DNA of 64,000 nt. It comes from Achatina immaculata (Eukaryota > Mollusca > Gastropoda > Stylommatophora > Achatinidae). The notes under the pieces are model-generated. The model made no database searches, had not been told where the DNA came from, and saw only the letters and a list, made by a program, of their open reading frames with translations. This document shows, one piece after another, positions 1-11,054 of this stretch; position 1 is the first letter of the stretch, and every line of letters begins with the position of its first letter. The stretch lies in the NCBI GenBank assembly GCA_009760885.1, contig CM019717.1, forward strand, positions 50,181,366 to 50,245,365, in the 5' to 3' direction. The position numbers and the translations under genes were made by a program.

Positions 1-73
1 TAAAAGAGTCTTGAAGACTAAAACAGAGTCATGAAGACTAAAACAGAGTCTTGAAGACTAAAACAGAGTCATG
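1..73. repeat. 20-bp tandem repeat, cut by the left edge
   Basis: About 3.5 copies of a 20-bp unit with core ACAGAGTCTTGAAGACTA; copies alternate between TCTTG and TCATG. The array probably continues to the left of the window. Confidence 0.8.
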
Positions 74-244
74 CTGCTGTAGTGTACTTTCACGAACAAC
101 TACCTTTTAAAGACCAAAAACTACCAGTAATTTACCGTGGCGACAGATGAGAAGCGGAAAATTAGTTTGCATTTAAATCTGCTTTTACGTAACTGTGAAA
201 GTTGGTTGGTACTGTTTAATTGCAAAATAAAATACATTCAGCCG

Positions 245-357
245 TGAATACAGAGTACAAACAGTATATTTGAGAATATCTTAGATGCGCTGAATACAAA
301 GTACAAAAACATAAATGAGAACATCTTAGATGCGCTGCATACAAAGTATAACCAGTA
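245..357. repeat. Short tandem repeat of about 45 bp, 2.5 copies
   Basis: The cores GAATACAAAGTACAAA and ATCTTAGATGCGCT recur about every 45 bp. Copies are diverged. Confidence 0.65.
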
Positions 358-397
358 TTAATTGTCTTATCTTGTCTTGTATTCTTCCTCCGATGAG

Positions 398-640
398 GCA
401 ATCAGCGATCCATAGCTGATATGCCAGCGTCAGAGTTAGCGAACCATAGATGACCAAGACTCTGTCACACCTCTCCGTGGTACCTCCAGTAACAGGCCTA
501 ACCTGGCAAAAGGGGCAGGGATCGCCATAGTCCCCATGGTGGTGGAGACTGGTAAAGAAGCATTGCACACCCCCTGGTTTTTAGCTGTACTCCGGGGCTG
601 AAAGAGTAGCCGCCATAACCCCGCTCCCACGGCGTCTTGG
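398..640 (+). mobile_element. Family A dispersed element, 3'-truncated
   Basis: This is one of at least seven copies in the window of a roughly 300-bp non-coding element that I call family A. Landmarks in order are CGATCCATAGCTGATATGC (head), GACCAAGACTCTGTC, ACAGGCCTAACCTGGC, GGGATCGCCATAGTCCCCAT, GCACACCCCCTGG and AACCCCGCTCCCACG. This copy stops before the usual 3' part (CATCGGCTGC and an AAG tail). There is no coding capacity and no pol III box that I can recognise, so I call it SINE-like without assigning a class. Confidence 0.7.
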
Positions 641-894
641 TAGGGCTCAGCAGTTTGCTTCGTATAATTGGATATTTAAGGTTTCTGTATTTTCCTTCTT
701 CCTTCTCTCGCGTGAGCAGCCTCTTCCACTGCTAACTATATATCTTAGTTTGTGGCATATACTGTCTGGCGGTAGTCGCGTAACGCCCCCAAACCATTTG
801 ATTTGTTGTTTCTGGATGTAGTGTTGTACTTGTGTTGCTTCAGCCTTTGCACTGACGGTAATGTCACGACCCAGTAGAATTAACTATGGTGTTA
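641..894. other. No recognisable feature
   Basis: AT-rich single-copy-looking sequence. I see no gene or repeat. Confidence 0.5.
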
Positions 895-1324
895 TTTTAT
901 GCTGTACTAGACATTCTATATCCTTTAACACACATATACCCCTAGTGCTGTACTAGCCATTCTGTGTCCTTTAACACACATATACCCCTAGTGCTGTACT
1001 AGACATTCTATATTCTTTAACACACATATACCCCTAGTGCTGTACTAGCCATTCTGTATACTTTAACACACATATACCCCTAGTGCTGTACTAGCCATTC
1101 TGTATCCTTTAACACACATATACCCCTAGTGCTGTACTAGCCATTCTGTATCCTTTAACACACATATACCCCTAGTGCTGTACTAGACATTCTATATCCT
1201 TTAACACACATATACCCCTAGTGCTGTACTAGACATTCTGTATACTTTAACACACGTGTACCCCAAATTCTGTACTAGCCATTCTGTATACTTTAACATA
1301 CATATACCCCTAGTATACCCCTAG
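895..1324. repeat. 46-bp minisatellite, about 9 copies
   Basis: The unit contains GCTGTACTAGCCATTCTGT followed by CCTTTAACACACATATACCC. Copies are close to identical in the middle and drift at the right end. A SINE has inserted into the right end, and a stub of array sequence (TATACCCCTAGTGCT) resumes after it at 1577. Confidence 0.92.
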
Positions 1325-1576
1325 GGGACCGGCTAGCGTAGTGGTTAGAAGCACTCATCTAGCAACCGAATAGTCGAGGGTTCGATTGGGCGTGATTTTT
1401 TTTTCCGACCAATGCGACACCGATGTCGACCCAGCCTCGTAAAATGGGTACCAGAGAAAATCTGGGAAGGAAAGGCTGCGAGGAAAGGAACTGGCCACCC
1501 TATCTCATACGCTGATGGCCCAGCATAATGAGTTCTCTAGCACTTCATCCCCTACGACATTTGCTATGGGACCATC
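1325..1576 (+). mobile_element. SINE family S1, full copy with 11-bp target-site duplication
   Basis: The tRNA-like head has an A box near GCGTAGTGGTTAGAAGC and a B box GGGTTCGATTG. A T-run follows, then the core AAAATGGGTACCAGAGAAAA, then a tail ending in GCTATGGGACC. It is flanked by exact TATACCCCTAG at 1314-1324 and 1577-1587, a target-site duplication that places the insertion inside the 46-bp minisatellite. Other copies are at 5626 and 39907. Confidence 0.88.
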
Positions 1577-1587
1577 TATACCCCTAG

Positions 1588-2197
1588 TGCTTTGGGAAGC
1601 ATTACTTTTAAACGACTTTAAACTTCCATGACACAACCCCTCCTCTTTCTTCTGTTTCATATATATCGATTTTTGTGTCGCTTTTTTATCATGTTGACCG
1701 AAGCACATGACAACGGACAGTGACACTGCAGACACGAACAGGAAGGTATTTTTAGTTTATAATGAGACATCAGACCTGACTACTGTACTTCCTTCCACGT
1801 GAGTCTGACGGAGATGTCGGAGAAGGAGTTAAAATGTTAATGGTTGCGAAATGTAGTTTATGCCGTTGGCTTCAAGAAGCAGCCTGACATTAAGAGATCA
1901 ATCAGCGCAATTTGCTGACACAACAAAAGATTTTTACCTTCTTTGTGGACGACAAACTATGGAAAGGAAGGAGTGGAGCAGGTCGATAGCCACGTGAGAC
2001 AGCCGACTGAAAACCAAAGCAGTCAGTTTATTCATATACTCGATAGCATAGCAGTAATTTTTATGAATTAGCTGAACTTGAAACTGTTCATCGATCTGAA
2101 AAAAAAAAAGGAATGCTTTCAATAAATACAAGCAAGACCATTGTGCTACAGAACAGCAGGGGTCGTTGGAAACAGATGGAATACAGTACTTATACAG

Positions 2198-2244
<47 letters not shown>

Positions 2245-2492
2245 CTTTTCTAGAATGTTCTTTTTATGGCGCCTGTGACAACCTATGAAAGGCAGCATTA
2301 TTGTGTGTAACATATCCGTTGTGAGACCAGTAAATGGCTCAATCCACTTCTACTCCTCTCTCAGTTCAGATTTATTGTTAAAAAAAAAAGCTTCACAAAA
2401 GCCCTTTAAGAGTAGAAGCAGACAGAGTGTATTTATTTCGTAACATCAGTAAAATAGAGCTTGATACGCTCTTACTGATCACCAAGGAAATG
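1588..2492. other. Intergenic/intronic DNA with a (TA)n microsatellite
   Basis: No gene seen. A (TA)n run of about 40 bases lies at 2202-2241, and A-runs at 2099-2110 and 2380-2389. Short ORFs here lack any family feature. Confidence 0.6.
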
Positions 2493-2930
2493 TTATATAC
2501 CCATGGCAAACCAACAAGAAAATATTATAAACACTTGACCAATCACAGGGCGGATATTATTTTCACATGACCAATCAGCGAATAAATGTTGTATACCCGT
2601 GACAAATCAGCGAGAAAATATTATATACCCTTTATAAGTCAACGAGCAGATGTATACCTTTGACCAGTTAACGAAAAATAGTTGTATACCTTTGACCAGT
2701 CAGTCAGCAAATAGTTATATACTCTTGAGCAGTCATCGAGTAAGTATTATATACACTTGACCAATCAGCGAGCAAATATTATATACACTTGACCAATCAG
2801 CGAGCAAATATTATATACACTTGACCAATCAGCGAGCAAATATTATATATCCTTGACTAATACTATATACACTTGACAAGTCAACGAGGAAATGTTATAT
2901 AACCTTGACCAGTCAGTGAGCAAAAGCTGT
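2493..2930. repeat. Degenerate minisatellite of about 32-34 bp, about 13 copies
   Basis: The core CTTGACCAATCAGCGAGCAA plus ATATTATATACA recurs. The three copies around 2758-2850 are identical, while flanking copies are heavily diverged. That is the usual pattern of homogenisation at an array centre. Confidence 0.85.
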
Positions 2931-3830
2931 ACGCGCCTGATTGATCAGGAAGCCAGCAGTTATGGTCTACATATCTGTTGGCTAGTTTTACTCAGTAATC
3001 ATTGCGATTGAATACGTTTTTATAATCTTTCTCTCTCTCTCTCTCTCTCTCTCTCGCTCTCTGATTTAAAACCTTTAGATGTAAAACCCCCATAATATGA
3101 TGTCGCACGATCTCTCTCCCCGGCTTTCAAACGTTCGCCCAAGAACGACACACAAGGGTACGTGATCGATAGTGGATCTCTTTCATTAGCCGCATCAGCG
3201 CGTCATAGGATTCACTTTAGAGTCGAGCGTAGCGCTTACTAAAGGGAGCGCACCCTAGAATAAAGCTGAACAATTTCTTTTAAAAAACACACACACACAA
3301 CAGGTTAGCCCACTAAAGGGCTACAACTGCTTACCATAGACTACTCAAAACCTCTAGAGACCCTGCGCTATAGGCTGATTGCTTGAATGACTCTGACTGA
3401 CTACTTCCTCTTGTCTCTCTCCCCAGCTTTATATCTTTTCTTGTAGCTGGCCATTGGCGTCAAGTTTCTTATGACGACTTGCTGTTCTAACTTCTAAATT
3501 TTCTCTTGGGTTTGAGACAAAGTCTATTCTGTGCCAGTGATTTCTTTCTTGTGACATGCATATCAGGTTTACCCTGCTTTGTACATTTTTTTTTCATTTT
3601 GGAGTATTCTTCCTTGCTTTGTGCGTATTTTTATGCATTTCATTGGCCAGTTTACGTAATATTTTTACAAATGATGTAAAGTTAACCTTTCTTTACAGTT
3701 AAAATTATTCTTAGATCTAATTATACAGGACAGTTATTGTGTATTAATACTAGAAACGATGAGTGATGAATAATGAGAATTATCAGGGTGGAAAACGCAG
3801 AAATATGAAGTATACTAGAGTAGTATATGT
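2931..3830. other. No gene; (CT)n microsatellite
   Basis: (CT)n lies at about 3029-3062 and a (CA)n stretch at about 3288-3299. Nothing else is recognised. Confidence 0.55.
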
Positions 3831-4268
3831 TTCTCTGATATGTAACACTGAGTATATTCTGTGGAAGGCAGTATTATATTTGTCTGACATGTAACACTGA
3901 GTATATTCTGTGGAAGATAGTATTATGTTTGATTGATATGTAACGCTGAGTATATTTTGTGGAAGATAGTATTATGTTTGGCTGATATGTAACACTGAGT
4001 ATATTCTGTGGAAGATAGTATTATGTTTGACTGATATGTAACACTGAGTATATTCTGTGGAAGATAGTATTATGTTTGACTGATATGTAACACTGAGTAT
4101 ATTCTGTGCAAGATAGTATTATATTTGACTGATATGTAACACTGAGTATATTCTGTGCAAGATAGTATTATATTTGACTGATATGTAACACTGAGTATAT
4201 TCTGTGGAAGATGGTATTGTGTTTGTCTGATATGTAACACTATATTCTGTGCAAGATAGTATATGTTT
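3831..4268. repeat. 49-bp minisatellite, about 9 copies
   Basis: The unit core is CTGATATGTAACACTGAGTA plus TATTCTGTGGAAGATAGTAT. A minus-strand open frame across it is only a by-product of the repeat. Confidence 0.9.
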
Positions 4269-4317
4269 ATTTTATTTTGTATGGCGCTGATTTTTTTTTC
4301 GAAGACACTGTCCGTTT

Positions 4318-4645
4318 TTGACAATCAGTGACCTATTGCTGACATGCTAGAGACAGGCGAACCATAGCTGACCAAGACCCTATCCCACTTCTCCGTTGGT
4401 ACCTTCAGTAACAGGCCTAGTCTGGCTAACGTAGCAGGGATCGCCATTGTCCCTGAGGTGGTGGAGTCTGCTAAAGACGTATTGCACACCCCCCCCCCAC
4501 TGCTTTTTTTTCCTAGCTGCACATCAGGAATGAACACAAACAGTCACCACAACCCGCTCCCACGCCGACACGATGCTGTGCCTCATCACCATCACAGCAT
4601 CGGCTGCAAAGAACAGCAGCTGGCGGTTCCAGGGAGATAGAAGGC
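4318..4645 (+). mobile_element. Family A dispersed element
   Basis: Landmarks in order are ACCATAGCTGACCAAGACCC, ACAGGCCTAGTCTGGC, GGGATCGCCATTGTCCC, GCACACCCCCC, AACCCGCTCCCACGCC, CATCGGCTGCAAAGAACAG and GTTCCAGGGAGAT. A degraded A/G-rich tail follows. The copy is nearly full length. Confidence 0.8.
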
Positions 4646-5625
4646 AAAAGAAGACTCCCCCCCCCGCCCCCATAAGTCTTTTTTTAAAAATTATTATTAC
4701 TATTTTCCTGTATTAACTTCTTCTGCAGCTCTCCCCGCATAATGTCAGACGAAACTACTCCCCAAAAATCTTTCAAATGAAAAAAAAAAAGTCTTCCTTC
4801 CTAGAGATTTCTTGTTCCTAACAGTTGCGTGTGCGCGTTGTGTTGGGACAAAGAATTGTGGGAAAGGGGGAAAAAAGACTGGGCGGAGACGCCTGGCTGC
4901 GCCCCCTCCCTCTCCCTCCCCGCCACCACGGCCTGCATCCGAAGCAGTCGGAATTGTTAGTCAGACGCCGGGGCGACCTTGAACGTGTCGGGGGAGGAAA
5001 AAAAAATTAAAACGCTACATAACATCTCAAATCCAACTCTTGTCTCTTTGTTTGGCTAACCGAAAACGTCAACCAAAAATAGCCGGTTCTTCTCTTTCTG
5101 TGTGTGTGTGTGCAGTGCATTGTGGGAACGCCTGCACTGGTTATTTTAGTGTAACTGGCTTGACAGACTTTCCCAAACGTATACCGATCACATATAGGGC
5201 ATTTAACAAAACAGATCTGGATAATATTAATTCATAAAGTTACAGTTATTTTTTCCCACCGTTGGCTCTGTTTTAACATGGAGAGTAACTCAGCGATGAC
5301 TCGCTTTAATTGTTATCACTCCGTTGTTGTGTGTGGAGTGCCAAGTCTGACCGGAATTTGGAAATTGTATTCCCACAGAAGAACGTGAGAAGGTAAATTT
5401 ATATAATTTAATAAATTCCATGCCATAGTATGGGAAGTTAGTTCTTTCTTTCTGTTTGGCTTTCGTTCTTTTGCCACATGTGTCTCATCTGTATTATATT
5501 CTCTGAGAGGAGCTTTCTGGTGGTTAAAGCTCATGATAATGTGCATGAAATTACGACGATGGTTTCGTTCTTAGGTAGCAGTGTCACATACGAGAATAGA
5601 TAATTTTTATGCATACTTATTCAAA
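4646..5625. other. No gene recognised; C-run, GC-rich patch, (TG)n
   Basis: A C-run lies near 4660-4671, a GC-rich stretch at about 4826-4990, and a short (TG)n at 5100-5113. Small ORFs here show no domain or codon signal that I would trust. Confidence 0.5.
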
Positions 5626-5805
5626 GGACCGGCTAGCGTGGTGGTTAGTTAGACCCGTCTAGCAACCGAATCGTCGAGGGTTCGAAACCCTGGCTGAGCT
5701 GGATTATGCTTCCGATGTTAAGGAACTGGCCGATTTACCTCACACGCTGAAGGCCCAGCATAATGACGTCTCTAACGCTTCATTCCCCACGGCATTTTGC
5801 TTATA
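5626..5805 (+). mobile_element. SINE family S1, internally deleted copy
   Basis: The head GGACCGGCTAGCGTGGTGGT and B box GAGGGTTCGAAACCC are present. The central TGGGTACCAGAG core is missing, and the distal part CTGAAGGCCCAGCATAATGA is kept. The usual TATGGGAC end is absent. Confidence 0.8.
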
Positions 5806-6062
5806 TTTTGAATGAGTAAGTAAAAGTAATGATAAAGGTAGTCGACCTTGAATAAGTAAGTAAAAGTAAGGTAAAGGTAGTCCACTTTGAATAATTAAGT
5901 AAAAGTAGTCCACATTGAATAAGTAAGTAAAAGTAAGGTAAAGGTAATCCACCTTGAATAAGTAAGTAAAAGTAAGGTAAAAGTAGTCCACCTTGAATAA
6001 ATAAGTAAAAGTAAGGTAAAGGTAGTCCACCTTTTTACCTTACTTTTATTTACTTATTCAAA
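5806..6062. repeat. Tandem repeat of about 40 bp ending in a long hairpin
   Basis: The unit core is AATAAGTAAGTAAAAGTAAG plus GTAAAGGTAGTCCACCTTG, in about 6 copies of which one is shortened. The last copy is followed by an inverted copy of itself. Arms at 5993-6020 and 6034-6061 (28 bp, 2 mismatches) flank a 13-nt loop. Confidence 0.85.
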
Positions 6063-6354
6063 ATATTAGCGGGTCTGTCAGGAGAAAAGCGGCTTCCTAG
6101 GGACCTTGTCTCACATGACCGCTGCCCTTCTTGGAAGCTGACTGTGACACGATATCCAGGCGAGCATGGTAGAAATCAATTTGGCAGCCGCGTTTGTGAA
6201 ACTTACCAAAGAGCATGTCGTTGGTGCTAGTTTAAGAAGGCGTCGTTCTATCTTCTTGTATACCCCCTTCCTCCTCCTTTTGTTCCCCGCCTTTCTTCGC
6301 TCCAGGAAATGAAAGCAACGCACGTCAGTTTTTTATTATCGCCATCGTTATCAG

Positions 6355-6626
6355 TAAGGTAAAAGGTAAAATTCCCGCTCCCATGCCATTAAGGCATTTT
6401 GGGGATACGGTGTTAGGCCCATATTCTCCGTGACCTTCGGCACATGAAAGTGTGATGTGGTCAGTATCATGCCTGGCCGCGGTTACCTTCCCAGATTTCT
6501 CTGGTACCCATTTTTAGAGTCTGGGTATACCAAGAAAAAAAAGTCACACTGCTGGGATTTGAGCTCGGTACCACTGAATTAGTAAACCGAGCGCCTAACC
6601 ACTCAGCCAACCAGGCCGCTATCATT
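6355..6626 (-). mobile_element. SINE family S2, full copy
   Basis: On the minus strand this copy starts with a tRNA-Ser/Leu-like head (GGCTGAGTGGTTAGGCGC) and a B box near GAGCTCAAATCCC. The core AAAATGGGTACCAGAGAAAT follows, then GGCCAGGCATGATACTGACC. It ends in a TTTTACCTT-type tail, read as AAGGTAAA on the + strand. Confidence 0.82.
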
Positions 6627-7029
6627 ACCATTACAGAGAAGAGAAAGTCATTTAGTAACATGACATTTTGGGGGCATATTAACGGGGGCCAAGTTGTCAT
6701 GGGTGACCTTCAGATGAGATTGTTTAAGAGATATTGTTCAAGGGAGGCATGAACCACATACACAAACACACACACACACAGAGAAAGAGAGAGAGAAAGT
6801 ACACTTCGCTCAAATAAGTTTTTTTAAAGGTTTTTTTTTCCTAACGATCATGAAAAAAAAAAGAATTCTTTAGCCAAATGATTTTTCTGTCTCGTTTCTA
6901 TTCTATAATGTAAAACAGCCCGGCATTTTTTTTTTATTGCCTTGTTTGTAGTCTAAATCTTGTTTTCATGAAAGTTATCACGGAAGTTATCACGGAATGT
7001 GATTAGAAAATACATTTCAAGTAGCACGA
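6627..7029. other. No recognisable gene
   Basis: A short (CA)n/(GA)n patch lies at about 6765-6795 and several A- or T-runs are present. Nothing else is seen. Confidence 0.5.
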
Positions 7030-7250
7030 ATCGTTTTATACTGGCAATAGAAGGTCTGAGGCCGTAGGGATCTGTCTGTACTGGCGATAGAAGGTCTGAG
7101 GCCGTAGGGATCTGTCTGTACTGGCGATAGAAAGTCTGAGGCCGTAGGGATCTGTCTGTACTGGCGATATAAATTTTGAAGCCACATAGATCTTTTTATA
7201 CTGATAATATAAAATTTGAAACCACAAGGATCTGTTTGTGGTGACAATAA
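7030..7250. repeat. 40-bp minisatellite, about 5.5 copies
   Basis: The unit core is GGTCTGAGGCCGTAGGGATC plus TGTCTGTACTGGCGATAGAA. The left three copies are nearly identical and the right ones are diverged. Confidence 0.88.
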
Positions 7251-7739
7251 AAAAAAGGGTGGGGGGCCTTGATGCTACACGGATCTGTTTATACCAGCCA
7301 CTAAATGGAAAATAGCCTTTCGCGCATAACGACCGTGATTCTCGTGCCGTCATCATTTCTCTTTTGTATGAATCCAAAAAAAAAAAAAAGTGAAGCTGGT
7401 TGAATGATCAGCTGCCACACCCGGCGGCTTTAAATCTATTGTTATACTCGACGATTATAATCCTGTGTTATAGTCAGCGTTTATAAGCCTTTCTTATACA
7501 CAGCAACTGTAACCTAAATAGCTATAACCCAAATATTGCACAGCAGTGGTCATAATCTAGTCAGTCAGTCTTATTCGACTATACTCGTAAGTTGTGTCAT
7601 ACAGGGAGGTTATAACCAGCACAGCTTACGAGTTGCTGCAGCCTGTAGCAGTGTTTGTAAGGAGCAGTAGGTGACTGCAGAACGTAGATTATAATCAGTA
7701 TTGACCGCTGAATGACCGTATTCTCATTGAATCCTGTCT
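7251..7739. other. No gene recognised
   Basis: An A-run lies at 7376-7389. The sequence is otherwise AT-rich with loosely repeated TATAAYC motifs. Confidence 0.45.
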
Positions 7740-8335
7740 ACTGTTAATAAAGGTAGATATAGGTGTATGGTTTCGTTTTATTAAAAACGACAGAGGTCGT
7801 TTCGTAAAACTGAACCATGCACCTCTATCTCCCTTTATTACTGAACCATGCACCTCTATCTCCCTTTATTACTGAACCATGCACCTATATCTCCCTTTAT
7901 TGCTGAACCATGCACCTCTATCTCCCTTTATTACTGAGCCATACACCTCTATCTCCCTTTATTACTGAACCATACACCTATATCTCCCTTTATTACTGAA
8001 CCGTAGACCTATATCTCCCTTTATTACTGAACCATACACCTATATCTCCCTTTATTACTGAACCATACACCTATATCTCCCTTTGTTACTGAACCATGCA
8101 CCTCTGTCTCCCTTTATTACTGAACCATGCACCTCTATCTCCCTTTATTACTGAACCATGCACCTCTATCTCCCTTTATTACTTAACCATGCACCTCTAT
8201 CTCCCTTTATTACTGAACCATACACCTCTATCTCCCTTTATTACTTAACCATGCACCTATGTCTGCCTTTATTGTTAGAACCAGTTTTACCGCAGTCGTT
8301 ATCTCTTTTTATCTGTTTACTGTTAAAACGATGAG
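7740..8335 (-). mobile_element. Family C element expanded into a 31-bp minisatellite
   Basis: The right flank, read on the minus strand, is GATAACGACTGCGGTAAAAC, the same head seen in the family C copies at 18.8 and 48.1 kb. Next to it the segment AGATAGAGGTGCATGGTTCA has been multiplied about 15 times (31-bp period, about 7812-8275; + strand core ACCATGCACCTCTATCTCCC). One inverted copy lies at about 7745-7772. Confidence 0.75.
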
Positions 8336-9204
8336 TATGTTGCATTAAAGCTGTAGAAAAGAACGATCGTATGAATCTAAATATCATATTACTGCCTTCT
8401 TACTACGTACAGCTTATTTTGTTTTATATACAACTGTTAATTAACCTGCGTTTATGCCAGGTCAGGTATGTATACATTAAAGCACGGAGTGTATTGTCGC
8501 AAAACTCCCGATGTGTCACATTCGTTACACTTCCTTTTTTTTTTTGTTTCGCCCTTGAGTCATCAAAATTTCCCCCCGGAGTCCAGCAATCGGTTCTGCA
8601 GCATAGATAGATAGATATTTTAGAAATTGTGGCGTGTCTGATCCGCGTGTACGCGCCCACCTTATTGTCAGATATAGAATTTAACAGAGCTGGAGATAGG
8701 AGTCCATTTGGCGGGTAAATTATAGATCGCGTTCACAGCCATCCTTTAATTACATTGATCTTAGGCCACCCTCTCCCCCCCCCCCCCCCCCCTTTTGTCC
8801 TCGCTGCTCATGCAGAGATGCGTATATACGCCCCGGTGCAAAGAACGACAATTATTTTATGTCAAGCTGCGCTTCTGAGCTGTGCTGACTTGTAAAGAAA
8901 ACAGGAAAGTTGGTGCCTCCACCGCTGTATATTGGTTATGTTGTATCTGGAACATAAAGTTAGGGGGGAGATAAATTGCCAGGGTTATTTTAAATTTCAT
9001 GTACGCTAACAGCCGTTCTGCGCTAGGAATACTTGGAAGGTAAACAGTTTGATTTTTTTTTTCCTAAAAATGTCACCACGTGATGTGATTTATGGGTGAT
9101 ATGTAAGTTCTATTTTTAACTTTAGCTGTTTCTGTGTTAGAGATCGAAATTGAACTTTCGTGTATAAGTTCAGAGTGTGCAGCGTTGTGAAATGTGATAC
9201 GACG
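8336..9204. other. No gene recognised; long C-run
   Basis: The overlapping short frames at 8371-8660 carry no recognisable domain. A C-run of about 20 bases lies at about 8773-8792. Confidence 0.5.
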
Positions 9205-9345
9205 GTATTTGTAAAGGTAAAAGGTTAAGATAATCCTTTTATGCCATGGAGGCACCTAAGGGATACTGGTGCTAGTGCCCATATTTTTCTTGACCTCTCG
9301 GTACACTAGAGGACGATGTGGTCAGCATCACGCCTGGCTGTCTTA
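9205..9345 (-). mobile_element. SINE family S2, 3' part
   Basis: On the + strand it reads GGTAAAAGGTTAAGATAATC, ATGCCATGGAGGCACCTAAG and GTCAGCATCACGCCTGGC. This is the tail half of S2, without core or tRNA head. Confidence 0.75.
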
Positions 9346-9380
9346 TGTAGTTGTTGACAGTGATAGGATTTTTTATACTA

Positions 9381-9435
9381 ATAAATAATAATAATAATAA
9401 TAATAATAATTTTATAATAATAATATAAATAATAA
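9381..9435. repeat. (ATA)n microsatellite
   Basis: About 55 bases made almost only of AAT/ATA triplets, with one TTT interruption. Confidence 0.85.
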
Positions 9436-9484
9436 ATAAAGACACATTTAAGTGTAGTCCTTATTCTGGTAGTAAAGTGGTAGT

Positions 9485-10559
9485 AATACTTCCGGCTTCC
9501 TTCGACAACGTCAAGAGAGATGTACTATGGAAAATTCTAAGATGACATGGCCTCCGTCATAAGACAGTCAGTGTCATCAGAGCCATATATGAGGGTTTTC
9601 GGTGCAAAGTGATCTACAGAGAACACACTTCCAACAGCTTTATTATACAAACAGGATTAAACCAGGGATGTACTATCACTGACATTATTTATTTTAGCAG
9701 TATACTGGCTAATGAAGGAGGCAACATCAGATAAACGCAGAGGATTACAATGGACCTTCGACACTGTACTAGAGGACCTTGACTTTGCCGACAACAAATG
9801 TCTGATGTCAAGAAGTCACAAAGATGTGGAAGATAAAATAAACAGGCTAACCCAGAATGCTAATAATACGTGATTAAAGATCAGTGTAGCAAAGACAAGG
9901 AAGCAAAATGTGAACAACAGAAATGTGCTGAGAGTAGATAGCAAGTTAGTGTATGAGGTCAACGAATTTGTATATCTTGGCAGTAGAGTAGTAGAAGATG
10001 GAGACAGCACAGAGGACATCAACAGCAGACTTACTAGAACAAACCAGGCTTTTGCAGTGCTACAGACTATATGGAAATCTAAAAAAACTAAGCATGAAGA
10101 CGAAAATCAGGATATTTAAGATTAATGTTCCAAGTGTACTACTCTATGGAAGTGAATGCTTGAAAATCATCAAAACCATAGAAAACAAGCTGAATTATTT
10201 CCAGACTAAATATTTATGAAAAATTAGAACAATATTTTGGCCAAACTCCATAAGAAATAGCGTCTTGTTTGGCAGAAATGCAGATGAAGCCACTGGCAGC
10301 AATTACTGAGGAAAGACGCTGGCGATGGTCGGTACATGTGCTCCGAATGACTGACAGCTCACTACCAAAAATAGCACTAAAATGGACACCACAGGAGAAC
10401 AGAAGTAAGGGTAGGCTAAAGGAGACATGGATAAAAACAATAGAGAGGATGTTGAGCAATAGAAGGCTCACCTGGGTAAGAACAGAAAAAAGGCAAAGAA
10501 CAGGCGTTTGTGGAAAACCCTTGCGGAAGCCCCATGTCCCCTGGGCACTTAAAGGTTCA

Positions 10560-10598
<39 letters not shown>

Positions 10599-10600
10599 AA
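9485..10600 (+). mobile_element. LINE D: decayed reverse transcriptase plus 3' end with (GA)n tail
   Basis: This is a 5'-truncated non-LTR retrotransposon. Conceptual reading across several stops and frameshifts gives the RT pieces DNVKRDVLWKIL and QTGLNQGC. These are followed by VLEDLDFAD (degraded FADD catalytic motif) and VNEFVYLGSRVVEDG. The tail domain then reads RRWRWSVHVLRM, ALKWTPQ and KGRLKETWIKTIERML. The element ends at CACTTAAAGGTTCAGAGGG and a (GA)n tail at 10561-10600. The same 3' end recurs at 42.8, 44.6 and 56.4 kb. The FADD box and GRxKETWxxTxE tail fit RTE-like endonuclease/RT elements, but the clade is not resolved. No complete protein remains. Confidence 0.87.
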
Positions 10601-10644
10601 GAGTACTTCGTGGTTATCTTACACTACTTCCATTTCGGAATGAT

Positions 10645-10720
10645 TTCATGGCCGAGTTGATACTGCCCTGTGGCTAGGCGGCTCCTCATCATGCTGGAGT
10701 CTAGGGTTCGATTCGCAATT
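10645..10720 (+). mobile_element. tRNA-like SINE head, possible
   Basis: The sequence contains GGCCGAGTTGATACTG and a canonical B box, AGGGTTCGATTCG, about 55 bases later. There is no true tRNA fold or CCA context. It is probably the head of a third SINE type or an S2 relative. Confidence 0.4.
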
Positions 10721-10833
10721 ACTTACTTTTTGTTTTCTTTCACTTAAAAAATGTTCTGTTTAGAATTTTTCAAGGCTACCCCTGTCGACTTGACTCTTAA
10801 CAGTTTATATGAAGTAAGGAACTGTTCACCTCC

Positions 10834-10985
10834 CAGGGCCGACCCTAGGAAGTTTGCCTCCCCGTGCAGTAGCTTACCTTGCCGCCCCACTTCATTATTA
10901 TTATAATTATTATTATTATCGTGCACCGCGCCGCGCCGTATAGCGTTGGCGATCATGATCTTGTGCGGTCCTTAGTGTTTTCAAT
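10834..10985 (-). mobile_element. hAT-like terminal fragment
   Basis: It starts with a terminal inverted-repeat-like CAGGGCCGACCCTAGGAAG, then TTTGCCTCCCCGTGCAGTAG and TTGCCGCCCC. The same inner terminus recurs at 12102, next to a hAT transposase relic. An (ATT)n microsatellite (10893-10918) follows. Confidence 0.5.
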
Positions 10986-11054
10986 TAATTCAGATGCTCG
11001 TCTTTTCCCACGCCATTTGATCCACTGAGATATTTTTCTCTCTCGAATTTTCCA

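Noticed and set aside
890..1325. Regular repeats that could suggest a CRISPR array
   Set aside because: Units are directly adjacent with no unique spacers, and the DNA is eukaryotic. The same applies to all other arrays here.
1325..1400. tRNA gene
   Set aside because: A and B boxes are present, but the cloverleaf cannot be closed and the sequence continues into a SINE body that recurs with target duplications.
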